Below, one piece after another: positions 17,645-25,378 of a stretch of DNA of 64,000 nt (position 1 is the first letter of the stretch; every line of letters begins with the position of its first letter). The notes under the pieces are model-generated. The model ran no database searches and was not told the DNA's origin. It saw only the letters and a program-made list of their open reading frames with translations. This DNA comes from Pyrinomonadaceae bacterium MAG19_C2-C3. Lineage in GTDB: Bacteria; Acidobacteriota; Blastocatellia; Pyrinomonadales; Pyrinomonadaceae. Location: positions 60,251-124,250 of the forward strand of contig JANDLT010000005.1 in the NCBI GenBank assembly GCA_024330265.1. The letters are read 5' to 3'. Position numbers and translations under genes: made by a program.

Positions 17645-17887
17645 ATGCAGCTAATCAAATTACAACTTGAGTTTTGCACTGAAGATAATTTTATTGAGAC
17701 ATGGACGCTCGAAGGTGATGAGGTGCGGAAGTGGCAAGGATGGATAGACGCGCTTTGCGTGCTGGCGGCTAATCGCGGTGAAAATCCTGATTGGAGCGAT
17801 TTGCACTGGGTCAAACATCGCAACGGAGCAGCAGAACCGGATGGCACGAAAGAAACAGTCGGCGAAGGAGAAACAAGCGATGACTAA
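17645..17887 (+). CDS. Small protein of unknown function coupled to tnsC
   Basis: 80 residues: a compact N-terminal half with LIKLQLEFCTEDNFIETWTL and WQGWIDALCVLAANRG, and an acidic tail. I do not recognise a family. It starts 23 bases after the exonuclease stop and its end overlaps the tnsC start, so exonuclease, this gene, tnsC and tniQ look like one transcript. A phage- or transposon-type accessory factor is possible; no function is claimed. Confidence 0.6.
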   Translation: MQLIKLQLEFCTEDNFIETWTLEGDEVRKWQGWIDALCVLAANRGENPDWSDLHWVKHRNGAAEPDGTKETVGEGETSDD

Positions 17888-18806
17888 AGCCGAATCTTTA
17901 CCTGAAGTCAAATCCTCAAATGTTTCTACCCATCACCTAAGTGGAACAGCGCGAGAGGCATTAACGCTTTCTGACGAGGAGCGCATCAATCGTATTCATA
18001 ACGCGCGGTGGATAGGCTACACGAGGGCGGCGGAAATCTTGGCGAAACTGGATGACTTGCTGTCGTTTCCGAAGAAACACCGGATGCCCAACCTACTGTT
18101 AGTCGGCGATACGAATAACGGCAAGACGATGATAATCAATCGTTTTCAATCGCAAAACAAATCCTTTGATAACGCTGATGGCGGCGGTGTAACACTACCT
18201 GTCTTTACGATTCAAGCCCCGCCCGTGCCAGATGAGTCCCGCTTCTACGATGAGATACTTATGAAGCTATTCGCACCATTTAAGTTCAATGAGAAGGTTA
18301 ACAAAAAGCAGTTTCAAGCCATTCGTATTTTAACCCGTACTAATACGAAGATGCTGGTGATTGACGAGATTCACAATATCATCGCCGGAAATCAATCGCG
18401 GCAACGACAGTTTCTTAATACGCTCAAAAACTTAGGTAATGAACTGCAAATTCCTATCGTCGGCGTTGGAACAAAAGACGCTTTCAATGCTATTAACACC
18501 GACCCGCAACTCGCCAACCGCTTTGAACCGATGACGCTTCCGCGTTGGACGATGAACGCAGACTTTTTGCGCTTGCTGGCAAGTTTTGAGGTGACGCTAC
18601 CGCTCGCCAAACCGTCGGGTTTAACCGATACGTCACTCGCCACGAAACTTCTTAGCATGAGCGAAGGCACAATTGGAGAGCTATCAACCGTCCTTAGCCG
18701 CGCGGCGATACAGGCAATTAAATCAAATCAAGAACACATTACGTTAAGTGGGTTGGAACGCTTGAACTGGATTCAACCTTCGGAGCGCAAACGCCAAGCG
18801 ATTTGA
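17880..18806 (+). CDS. tnsC: TnsC/TniB-type AAA+ regulator
   Basis: ATPase that links target selection (TniQ) to the TnsAB transposase and prevents repeated insertion. About 308 residues from the ATG at 17,880, which overlaps the preceding stop and has GGAGA upstream; an in-frame ATG also exists at 17,841. Walker A LLLVGDTNNGKTMI (about 73-86), Walker B KMLVIDEIHNI (about 157-167) and IVGVGTKDAFNAI as sensor region. Its length matches TniB and short TnsC forms, not the 555-residue TnsC of Tn7. It is followed after 12 bases by tniQ. Confidence 0.93.
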   Translation: MTKAESLPEVKSSNVSTHHLSGTAREALTLSDEERINRIHNARWIGYTRAAEILAKLDDLLSFPKKHRMPNLLLVGDTNNGKTMIINRFQSQNKSFDNADGGGVTLPVFTIQAPPVPDESRFYDEILMKLFAPFKFNEKVNKKQFQAIRILTRTNTKMLVIDEIHNIIAGNQSRQRQFLNTLKNLGNELQIPIVGVGTKDAFNAINTDPQLANRFEPMTLPRWTMNADFLRLLASFEVTLPLAKPSGLTDTSLATKLLSMSEGTIGELSTVLSRAAIQAIKSNQEHITLSGLERLNWIQPSERKRQAI

Positions 18807-18818
18807 TGCAAGCTGTAT

Positions 18819-20018
18819 ATGTACGCGAACGGCTTAATTGAAGATGTCTTGCCAGCGCGACTCGCACCGCTTCCCGATGAACTTCTGTCATCGTGGCTCA
18901 TGCGTTTGGCGATGGCTCACGGGCTTAAACTTCACACTTTTTGCGTGCATCTGTTCGGCAGTCGTGCAATTTGGAGTCGTGACATTGATAAGTCGGCGGA
19001 TGAACGAGTAATTCATAATTTAGCGACTAAAACTAACACACCGCTTGAACGTGTGCGCGAAACGACCCTTGCTTCCTACTGTGACACACTTTTTGAAGAA
19101 TACAAGCTATACGGCGCAACGAAATGGGTGCTACCCGTAGGCGTGTATCATCGCAAGCGCACGCTGTTCGGCTTGCAATACTGTCCACAATGTTTAGCTG
19201 AAGATTCCGAACCGTACTTTCGCCGTAAGTGGCGATTAGCCTTTGTCTGCGTTTGTGAGAAACATCAAATAATTCTGCGGGATTGCTGCTCGAAGTGTGA
19301 AGCACCAATCAACTTTCATCGTAACGAACTTGGCGACCACCGTAAGGCGGTAGCTGATTCCCTAACGCACTGCTACCATTGCAGGCACGATTTAGCGAAA
19401 ACGTTTGAAGAGCAAAATTCGCAACCGTTTCCGGTGACACAAATTGAAGTTGATTTTACAAATAAGCTATTGCAAGGTTTAACGGATGGTTTTATACGAG
19501 TGGGTGAAACCGTTACCGTGTATTCGCATTTGTATTTCGCGGTCTTGCGGCAGTTAATGAAGATTGTGCGTATGCGGCGCACTTGTATAGAAAGCCTGCG
19601 TCAGACCATTGCTGCAAACGACGAGTCAACAATTTACCTTCCGAGCGTCACTAACAAAAGCACCACCGATTTACAAGAACTGCGCGTCGCAGAACGTCGT
19701 TGCTTGCTTGGGTTAGCGCGCTATCTAATGACGGACTACCCGGAACGTTTCTTGCGTCTTGCACGGCAACATAAGATTTGGAGTTCAATTTGGCTTCGCC
19801 ACCTTGAGCCGAAACAAGGGCAACGACAACCGAACATTGCGCCGTTTTGGTTTTGGCAAATCGTACATAACAATCTGTACCACCCTCGCCATCAACCATC
19901 TCGACAGGAGATAGAGGGCGCAATCAAATACATTAGACGAAGTGGCGGTACGCTTAATAAATCAGTCCTTGCAAGGTTGCTAGGTGTCGCCGCGATCCGC
20001 TACCCCATTATTCCGTAA
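18819..20018 (+). CDS. tniQ: TniQ/TnsD-family target selector
   Basis: 399 residues. The N-terminal LPARLAPLPDELLSSWLMRLAMAHG is the TniQ signature. Zinc-binding positions follow: YCPQCLAED (Cys122, Cys125), VCVCEKHQIILRDCCSKC and HCYHCRHDL. The C-terminal half is helical and basic and would bind DNA. Tn7 TnsD (508 residues) recognises the 3' end of glmS. By analogy this protein probably recognises the 3' end of the rlmD-type gene where the element sits, which is inference. It is the only TniQ in the element. Confidence 0.92.
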   Translation: MYANGLIEDVLPARLAPLPDELLSSWLMRLAMAHGLKLHTFCVHLFGSRAIWSRDIDKSADERVIHNLATKTNTPLERVRETTLASYCDTLFEEYKLYGATKWVLPVGVYHRKRTLFGLQYCPQCLAEDSEPYFRRKWRLAFVCVCEKHQIILRDCCSKCEAPINFHRNELGDHRKAVADSLTHCYHCRHDLAKTFEEQNSQPFPVTQIEVDFTNKLLQGLTDGFIRVGETVTVYSHLYFAVLRQLMKIVRMRRTCIESLRQTIAANDESTIYLPSVTNKSTTDLQELRVAERRCLLGLARYLMTDYPERFLRLARQHKIWSSIWLRHLEPKQGQRQPNIAPFWFWQIVHNNLYHPRHQPSRQEIEGAIKYIRRSGGTLNKSVLARLLGVAAIRYPIIP

Positions 20019-20144
20019 TTTCTTATCCAACAGACACAATTTAAGTTATGGGTTTCGAGGTAGCTTCACTAAGCCATACCTTCACACTCATAAATGTATG
20101 AAAATTATCTGGACAGTACCTATATCGCATGATACGCTGCGCGT

Positions 20145-20168
20145 CGTCGAACAATAGCCTATTCGACG
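20145..20168. terminator. Weak hairpin after tniQ
   Basis: CGTCGAA and TTCGACG (20,145-20,151 and 20,162-20,168) with a 10-base loop, in the 232-base gap between tniQ and the methyltransferase. No T-run follows, so it is a poor intrinsic terminator. It marks the step from the transposition genes to the A+T-rich cargo operon. Confidence 0.3.
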
Positions 20169-20250
20169 CGGGAATCTCAATAAACAATAGATTTTGACTA
20201 TTAAGACTGCGCTTTGCTCATCTTGCGTATTTGGTGAAGGTACTTTTTGG

Positions 20251-21300
20251 ATGATAGGTATTGACTTATTCGCCGGTGCTGGCGGAATGTCGCTTGGAGC
20301 CAGTCTCGCAGGCGTTAAAGTAAAAGTGTCAGTGGAACTGGATTCTCATGCTGCAAATACTTACGCTCATAACCACGCTGGCGTAAAATTATTTACTCAA
20401 GACATTCGCAAGATTACTGGTGATGACATTAAAACTCATCGTGGTCAAGTCGTCGTTTTCGGAGGCGCACCTTGCAAAGGATTTTCGACTTCAAATCAAC
20501 GTACTCGGTCAGAAGACAATCCAAACAATTGGCTATTTAAGGAGTTTTTACGGGTCGTCGCTATCACCAATCCTGATTGGGTCGTTTTCGAGAATGTTAA
20601 AGGTATATTAGAAACAGAGGGTGGGCGTTTTGTCGAAGCCATTCTCGAATCGCTAGAGAAATGTGGTTACACTTTGACGCATGGATTATTAAACGCTGCC
20701 GATTTTGGTGTTCCTCAAAATCGTTTTCGTCTTTTCATAATTGGTTCGAGGCATGGGTTAAGCGTCAATCTACCGTCACCAACACACTCGCGTCACATTA
20801 CAGTCGCAGAAGCCATCAACGATTTGCCCTCGTTAGTAAACGGAGCTTCGGTGTGCAAATTAAATTACGGGTCAAACGCTCCATCTGAGTATGCTAAAAG
20901 CATGAAAAATGGCTTGCAATCTTGCTCAAATCATTTAGTAACAAGAAACGCCCAATTCGTTTTACAGCGATACCAACACATTCCACAAGGTGGAAACTGG
21001 GAAGACATTCCATCTCATCTAATGCACAATTACACTAATCGGGAAGGATGTCATACAGGCATATATTATCGGTTGCATCCTAACCAACCGTCGAAGGTAA
21101 TCGGTAATTATCGTAAAAACATGCTTATCCATCCAAATTATGATCGTGGTTTGTCTGTGCGTGAAGCGGCTAGGCTACAATCTTTTCCCGATTGGTTTGA
21201 GTTCAAAGGTTCAATTGGTTTCCAGCAGGAACAAGTTGGAAACGCCGTGCCGCCACTTCTCGCAAAGGTAGTTTTTGAAGCTATTCTTCGCTCCACATAA
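20251..21300 (+). CDS. C5-cytosine DNA methyltransferase
   Basis: 349 residues from ATG 20,251; TTG at 20,194 in the same frame is less likely because the family begins just before motif I. Motif I IDLFAGAGGMSLG, motif IV FGGAPCKGFSTSNQRT with the catalytic Pro-Cys, motif VI VFENVKG, motif VIII VPQNRFRLFIIG, motif IX RLQSFPDWFEF and motif X VGNAVPPLLA are all present. The enzyme should be active. No restriction endonuclease is visible beside it. It is first of four closely spaced genes, so it may mark self DNA for the system encoded downstream or protect the element. Target recognition sequence unknown. Confidence 0.93.
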   Translation: MIGIDLFAGAGGMSLGASLAGVKVKVSVELDSHAANTYAHNHAGVKLFTQDIRKITGDDIKTHRGQVVVFGGAPCKGFSTSNQRTRSEDNPNNWLFKEFLRVVAITNPDWVVFENVKGILETEGGRFVEAILESLEKCGYTLTHGLLNAADFGVPQNRFRLFIIGSRHGLSVNLPSPTHSRHITVAEAINDLPSLVNGASVCKLNYGSNAPSEYAKSMKNGLQSCSNHLVTRNAQFVLQRYQHIPQGGNWEDIPSHLMHNYTNREGCHTGIYYRLHPNQPSKVIGNYRKNMLIHPNYDRGLSVREAARLQSFPDWFEFKGSIGFQQEQVGNAVPPLLAKVVFEAILRST

Positions 21301-21335
21301 TCACCGAATTACCCCCGCGCCGCAACTTCGCACTC

Positions 21336-22391
21336 ATGGAACTTAATAACAAACTCCTCGATGAGTGGCTCAAAACCGAAACTAGAAATGACCAATTTCC
21401 TAATGGTAGGAATTATGGAGCAAGGTACATAGCTATTGCAGACGAATTAAATAAAGGTGTTCATATCCATGTTACAGCCGGTGCAGCTATCAAAGATGGG
21501 GGATATTTAACTGATCACGGTCCTGAACATATCAAGACTGTAATTCAACGAGCTACTAACCTTGTTTCTGCCAAAAGTTGTGACCTAACTCCCTATGAGG
21601 TCTATTTGTTGTTAGTTGCCATTCATATACATGACACAGGGAATGCATTTGGTCGCTATCAGCATGAGCAAAATTCGATCGAGGTTTTTCGACATATTGG
21701 TACGGTAGCAGGTGAGGACGAAGCTGAGAAGCGTGTAATTGCACGTATTGCAGTAGCGCATGGTGGCAAGGAGAAGGACAAAATCAGCCTTCTACCTGAA
21801 ACACAGCCGATTCTGGGGCAGCTAGTTAGAACGCAACTTCTTGCGGCGATATTAAAGTTTGCTGATGAATTAGCTGATGATTATACAAGAGCGGCGGGAT
21901 TTTTTGAAAAACATAAACTTCTCCCAAAAGAAAGTGAGGTATATCATAGATACTCTGGTGTACTTCACAGCGTTACCATCTTGCCAGAAGAACATGAAGT
22001 TAAATTAGATTTTCTACTCAACAAACGAGACATTGTGGAGAAGTTCGGCAAGAAAACAGAACATGACTTAGAAGAAGTTCATTTGTTGAACGAAATTTAT
22101 GTACGAACGACCAAAACACACCTTGAGCGTACCTACTGTATGCGATTTATGAGTCCATACATAAGGATAAGTCGCATTACGGTTACGATTGAATTTTGTG
22201 ATGATATGGATACTCTTGCAGAGACTGCTGGTTATCGAATGGAAGAACACGGTTACCCATCTATGTCAGTAGGTATTATCCATAACGCTTGTCGAGATTT
22301 GAAAACGGCATCAGGGGTACAACTAACCGGCGAGTCACTAAAAGAACAAGTTGAGTTAAACGAAAAGGCAGTGACAGAAAGCCAGTCATAA
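21336..22391 (+). CDS. HD-domain phosphohydrolase-like protein
   Basis: 351 residues. Metal-binding HD pattern: LTDHGPEHIKTVI (His), LVAIHIHDTGNAFGRYQHE (His-Asp), ARIAVAHGGKEKDK (His) and ILKFADELADDYTRA (Asp). Such HD proteins hydrolyse phosphomonoesters or nucleotides. The arrangement resembles HD domains found in bacterial conflict systems (HD-CE type), which is from memory and not tested. The C-terminal 130 residues are unrecognised. It starts 36 bases after the methyltransferase and ends 14 bases before the ATPase, so an operon is likely. Base composition is visibly more A+T-rich than the host genes. Confidence 0.75.
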   Translation: MELNNKLLDEWLKTETRNDQFPNGRNYGARYIAIADELNKGVHIHVTAGAAIKDGGYLTDHGPEHIKTVIQRATNLVSAKSCDLTPYEVYLLLVAIHIHDTGNAFGRYQHEQNSIEVFRHIGTVAGEDEAEKRVIARIAVAHGGKEKDKISLLPETQPILGQLVRTQLLAAILKFADELADDYTRAAGFFEKHKLLPKESEVYHRYSGVLHSVTILPEEHEVKLDFLLNKRDIVEKFGKKTEHDLEEVHLLNEIYVRTTKTHLERTYCMRFMSPYIRISRITVTIEFCDDMDTLAETAGYRMEEHGYPSMSVGIIHNACRDLKTASGVQLTGESLKEQVELNEKAVTESQS

Positions 22392-22405
22392 GGCAATAAG
22401 TAAAA

Positions 22406-24223
22406 ATGACTAATTCTAATAACAATCCATTTGCATGGCAGACACCGGAAGAGATAAAGGCTGAAGACGTTATTTCCCTTTTTGTCAATGTATTTACAGA
22501 CTTTTACAACGTACCTAAGCCGGGTCATACCTTTCTTAATGGACCGCGTGGCTCAGGTAAGAGCATGATGTTTAGGTATCTACGACCTGACTGCCAGTTA
22601 ATTGCCAGAGAGAAAACGCCGCTCCGTGACCACCCATTCTTTGCTATATACATACCAGTTAAATCAACCGGGCTACAAATCACAGAGTTGGAGCGTTTAG
22701 ATAACAAACACGCAGCGGCACTTCTTAATGAGCACTTAATGACAATGTACATTGCTGCAATTAGCTTTGGGTCGCTCGCAGAGCTAAGTAAAGAACTAAA
22801 ACTGGAAGATTCTCTCACAGAAATAAAAGACTTTTATAAAAATATATTTGCCAAAGTTCTGCACAACTCCGGCTGGTACGAAGAATTACCACAGATTTCA
22901 GATGATGATCGTGCAGACGAATTGTTCACTAAATTAAAAGATGTTTGTGACAGCGTTTTCCGTGCTGCAAACGGATATGTCAATGAAATGTCTTTCGGAA
23001 GCGAGCTAGTAGCTTATAAGGGCGCGCTGTGTTCATACTATGACTTCTTGCTTCCACTGTTGCGTGCTGTCAAACAATTTAGTTTCATGCCGCAGGGTCC
23101 GATTTTTCTGTTAATTGATGATGCAGACAATTTGTCTCACACTCAAACAATGGTTCTCAATACTTGGGTGTCTGCTCGCACAAGTTCCGATATTAGCCTC
23201 AAAATATCAACTCAGTTGAATTACAAAACATATATTACTAACCTTAATTCGAGGATAGATGCGCCCCACGACTATAATGAGGTCAATATTTCTGCGGTAT
23301 ATACATCTACGTCTGAAAAAAACCATTACAACCAGAGAATCCGTGAGATTGTAAAAAAGAGGCTTATGAATGCTGGGATTGAAGTTGATCCATCTGATTT
23401 TTTTCCGCCAGATGCAAAACAAGAAGCAGCAATAAGGAAGATAGGCGAGAAGATAAAAACAGATTTTCCAGAAACGGGGCGCGGGTACAGAGCGAATGAC
23501 GACGTAGTTCGCTATGCCCGTCCTATGTACATTGCTAGTCTCAAGGGTCCAAGTAAATCCGGTTCAACCTATAGTTATTCTGGCTTTGACCAACTTGTCC
23601 ATATATCTGATGGAGTAATCAGACAATTTTTGGAAGCAGCATCTCAGATGTATGCCTCTATGTTAGCTAAGGATAATGCAAAGACCAAGCAACAGGGTGT
23701 GCATCTTATTGACCCGAATGTTCAAAACGACATTGTTAGAAAACGCGCGGACAAATACTTATTTGAAGAGTTTGAAAAGCTTTATAAAAATGAAGAGAAT
23801 GATCCGATAGCTTCGGATAGAGCTTTGAAACTTAAAAAGCTAATTGATGCTCTTGGTTCAGCATTCCACCACATTCTAATTTCCGATAACTCAGAACGCC
23901 GGGTGTTTTCCATTGCATTTTCAGATACGCCAGATAAAGAAGTTTTAGAGGTATTGAAATTGGGTGTGCGAAATGGGTATTTTCATGAATCTGGGATTGG
24001 CAGGAAAAACGGGTTAGGTAGAACTCGCTTGTATATTCTAAGCCGTCTGCTAGCACCGTATTTTCTGCTCGACCCAAACGGTTTTGCAGGATACAAGTTT
24101 ATGACGAACGAAGCCGTTAAACAAGCTATGCACAACCCTGAAGCCTTTGCGTCAAGAATCAAAATTCGCGGCTATAAAGAAATCTTCGACAACCCCCAAA
24201 CCAACCTATTTACGGAGAATTAA
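22406..24223 (+). CDS. P-loop ATPase (ORC/CDC6-like AAA), defence-operon type
   Basis: 605 residues. Walker A FLNGPRGSGKSMMFRYL (about 43-59) follows an N-terminal lead; Walker B is PIFLLIDDADNLS (around 235-247), followed by VLNTWVSARTS. The C-terminal third has a winged-helix-like region (VLKLGVRNGYFHESGIG and RTRLYILSRLLAPYFLL). The layout suggests an Orc/Cdc6-like AAA ATPase with a DNA-binding module. Its partner genes, HD upstream and the unknown protein downstream, are 14 and 4 bases away. Role unknown; likely the sensor or motor of the system. Confidence 0.75.
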   Translation: MTNSNNNPFAWQTPEEIKAEDVISLFVNVFTDFYNVPKPGHTFLNGPRGSGKSMMFRYLRPDCQLIAREKTPLRDHPFFAIYIPVKSTGLQITELERLDNKHAAALLNEHLMTMYIAAISFGSLAELSKELKLEDSLTEIKDFYKNIFAKVLHNSGWYEELPQISDDDRADELFTKLKDVCDSVFRAANGYVNEMSFGSELVAYKGALCSYYDFLLPLLRAVKQFSFMPQGPIFLLIDDADNLSHTQTMVLNTWVSARTSSDISLKISTQLNYKTYITNLNSRIDAPHDYNEVNISAVYTSTSEKNHYNQRIREIVKKRLMNAGIEVDPSDFFPPDAKQEAAIRKIGEKIKTDFPETGRGYRANDDVVRYARPMYIASLKGPSKSGSTYSYSGFDQLVHISDGVIRQFLEAASQMYASMLAKDNAKTKQQGVHLIDPNVQNDIVRKRADKYLFEEFEKLYKNEENDPIASDRALKLKKLIDALGSAFHHILISDNSERRVFSIAFSDTPDKEVLEVLKLGVRNGYFHESGIGRKNGLGRTRLYILSRLLAPYFLLDPNGFAGYKFMTNEAVKQAMHNPEAFASRIKIRGYKEIFDNPQTNLFTEN

Positions 24224-24227
24224 CCAA

Positions 24228-25181
24228 GTGTCTGGCAAGTATCCGCTAACTTCCTTCGCAGAACATTTTGCGGGACAAATTGATTTGCTCATCTGTTCAG
24301 CGAGTTACGAGGAGCGTTGTAAAGTAGTTGCTGATGCAGTTTCTCCGTTGTCAGTTAAAAAGGTTTTAGTGTGCGAAAACCACGATTTAATAGAGGTTGT
24401 TGGAAGCAATAGCCAATACTTGCAACAACGATTTGCTTCAGTAGCACAATCTGTACAGTTTCATAGTAACAAACCCCTTCAAATCGCTGATGCGCTCTCT
24501 TCCTCGCTTGATGCGGCTATTAATTGCACGACCAAGAAAGTAATAGTTGATATTACAACATTTACACGAGAAGGTTTATTGATACTTTTGGGATTACTCA
24601 GAAGCAAAGCTTCAAGCAAGATAACGGTAAATCTGATATATGTCGCTGCTGCTGATTACTCAATAGGAGACACAGGAAAACACAAATGGTTAAGCACAGG
24701 TGTTGAAAGTATTAGGTCGGTTTTAGGTTATTCAGGTAACTTAACTCCATCACGCAAAACACACTTGATTGTCTTGGCAGGTTTTGAACATAAGCGTGCA
24801 GAAGAAGTCATCAAAAACTATGAAGCATCTATTGTTTCTGTAGGCTTTGGTAGTGAGAAAGAATCCATTAGTGCTGAACACCACAAAACTAATCGTGTTT
24901 TTTATCAAGAGATAATTGCATCGTACATCAATATAAATGAGTTTGATTTTTCTCTTATTGACCCGTTAAGCACGAAAGAATCTATCGAAAAGCAAATCAA
25001 CAAGCACCCTGATTTCAATGTAGTTATTGCACCTCTTAACAATAAAATTTCAACTCTTGGTGTAGCATATGTCGCATTTGACAACCCAAATGTTCAGTTA
25101 TGTTATGCCCAACCCAACCGCTATAATTTTGTAAATTATTCAGTACCGGGAAAGGAATTTTATTGGTTTAAGATGCCCTAA
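24228..25181 (+). CDS. Unrecognised protein, last gene of the methyltransferase-HD-ATPase operon
   Basis: 317 residues from GTG 24,228, four bases after the ATPase stop, with CGGAGA upstream. I do not recognise it. It begins IDLLICSASYEERCKVV, then KKVLVCENHDLI, and has a conserved-looking KKVIVDITTFTREGLLILLG segment, IYVAAADYS, THLIVLAGFEHKRA and NVVIAPLNNKISTLGVAYVA. Alternating beta strands and helices suggest a Rossmann-like fold. The Asp-Ile-Thr-Thr segment faintly recalls the D-x-T-G motif of CARF nucleotide sensors, a weak resemblance only. By position it could be the effector or sensor of the operon. Confidence 0.65.
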   Translation: MSGKYPLTSFAEHFAGQIDLLICSASYEERCKVVADAVSPLSVKKVLVCENHDLIEVVGSNSQYLQQRFASVAQSVQFHSNKPLQIADALSSSLDAAINCTTKKVIVDITTFTREGLLILLGLLRSKASSKITVNLIYVAAADYSIGDTGKHKWLSTGVESIRSVLGYSGNLTPSRKTHLIVLAGFEHKRAEEVIKNYEASIVSVGFGSEKESISAEHHKTNRVFYQEIIASYININEFDFSLIDPLSTKESIEKQINKHPDFNVVIAPLNNKISTLGVAYVAFDNPNVQLCYAQPNRYNFVNYSVPGKEFYWFKMP

Positions 25182-25242
25182 CTGCTCATGGTTGCAAAGC
25201 AAGCTAAACTAACAAGCAGAATACGTTGTGTTAAGTAGGACT

Positions 25243-25364
25243 GGTCTCATAAATGTATCAACTCTGTGTGCCTCTGCGTCGGCACTCTTCGCTTCTCTGC
25301 ATTCCTCCTTAAGTTTATTAAACGCAGAGTGTTGCAGAGAGACAGACAAGGTATTTATGAGACC
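25243..25364. repeat. 122-base element with 12-base inverted ends GGTCTCATAAAT
   Basis: GGTCTCATAAAT at 25,243-25,254 and its exact reverse complement at 25,353-25,364. Between them lies a diverged copy of the CTCTGCGTC / GCAGAG palindrome family seen at 31.9 and 37.2 kb. It resembles a miniature inverted-repeat element or a compound palindrome. It separates the operon from the convergent TnsE-like gene and could act as a terminator. Gap 25,182-25,378 has nothing else. Confidence 0.6.
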
Positions 25365-25378
25365 GCTTCTATTTACTT

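Noticed and set aside
20087..20100. CTCATAAATGTAT shared with the miniature element at 25.24 kb
   Set aside because: A match of about 13 A+T-rich bases can arise by chance in a window this size and has no inverted partner nearby.
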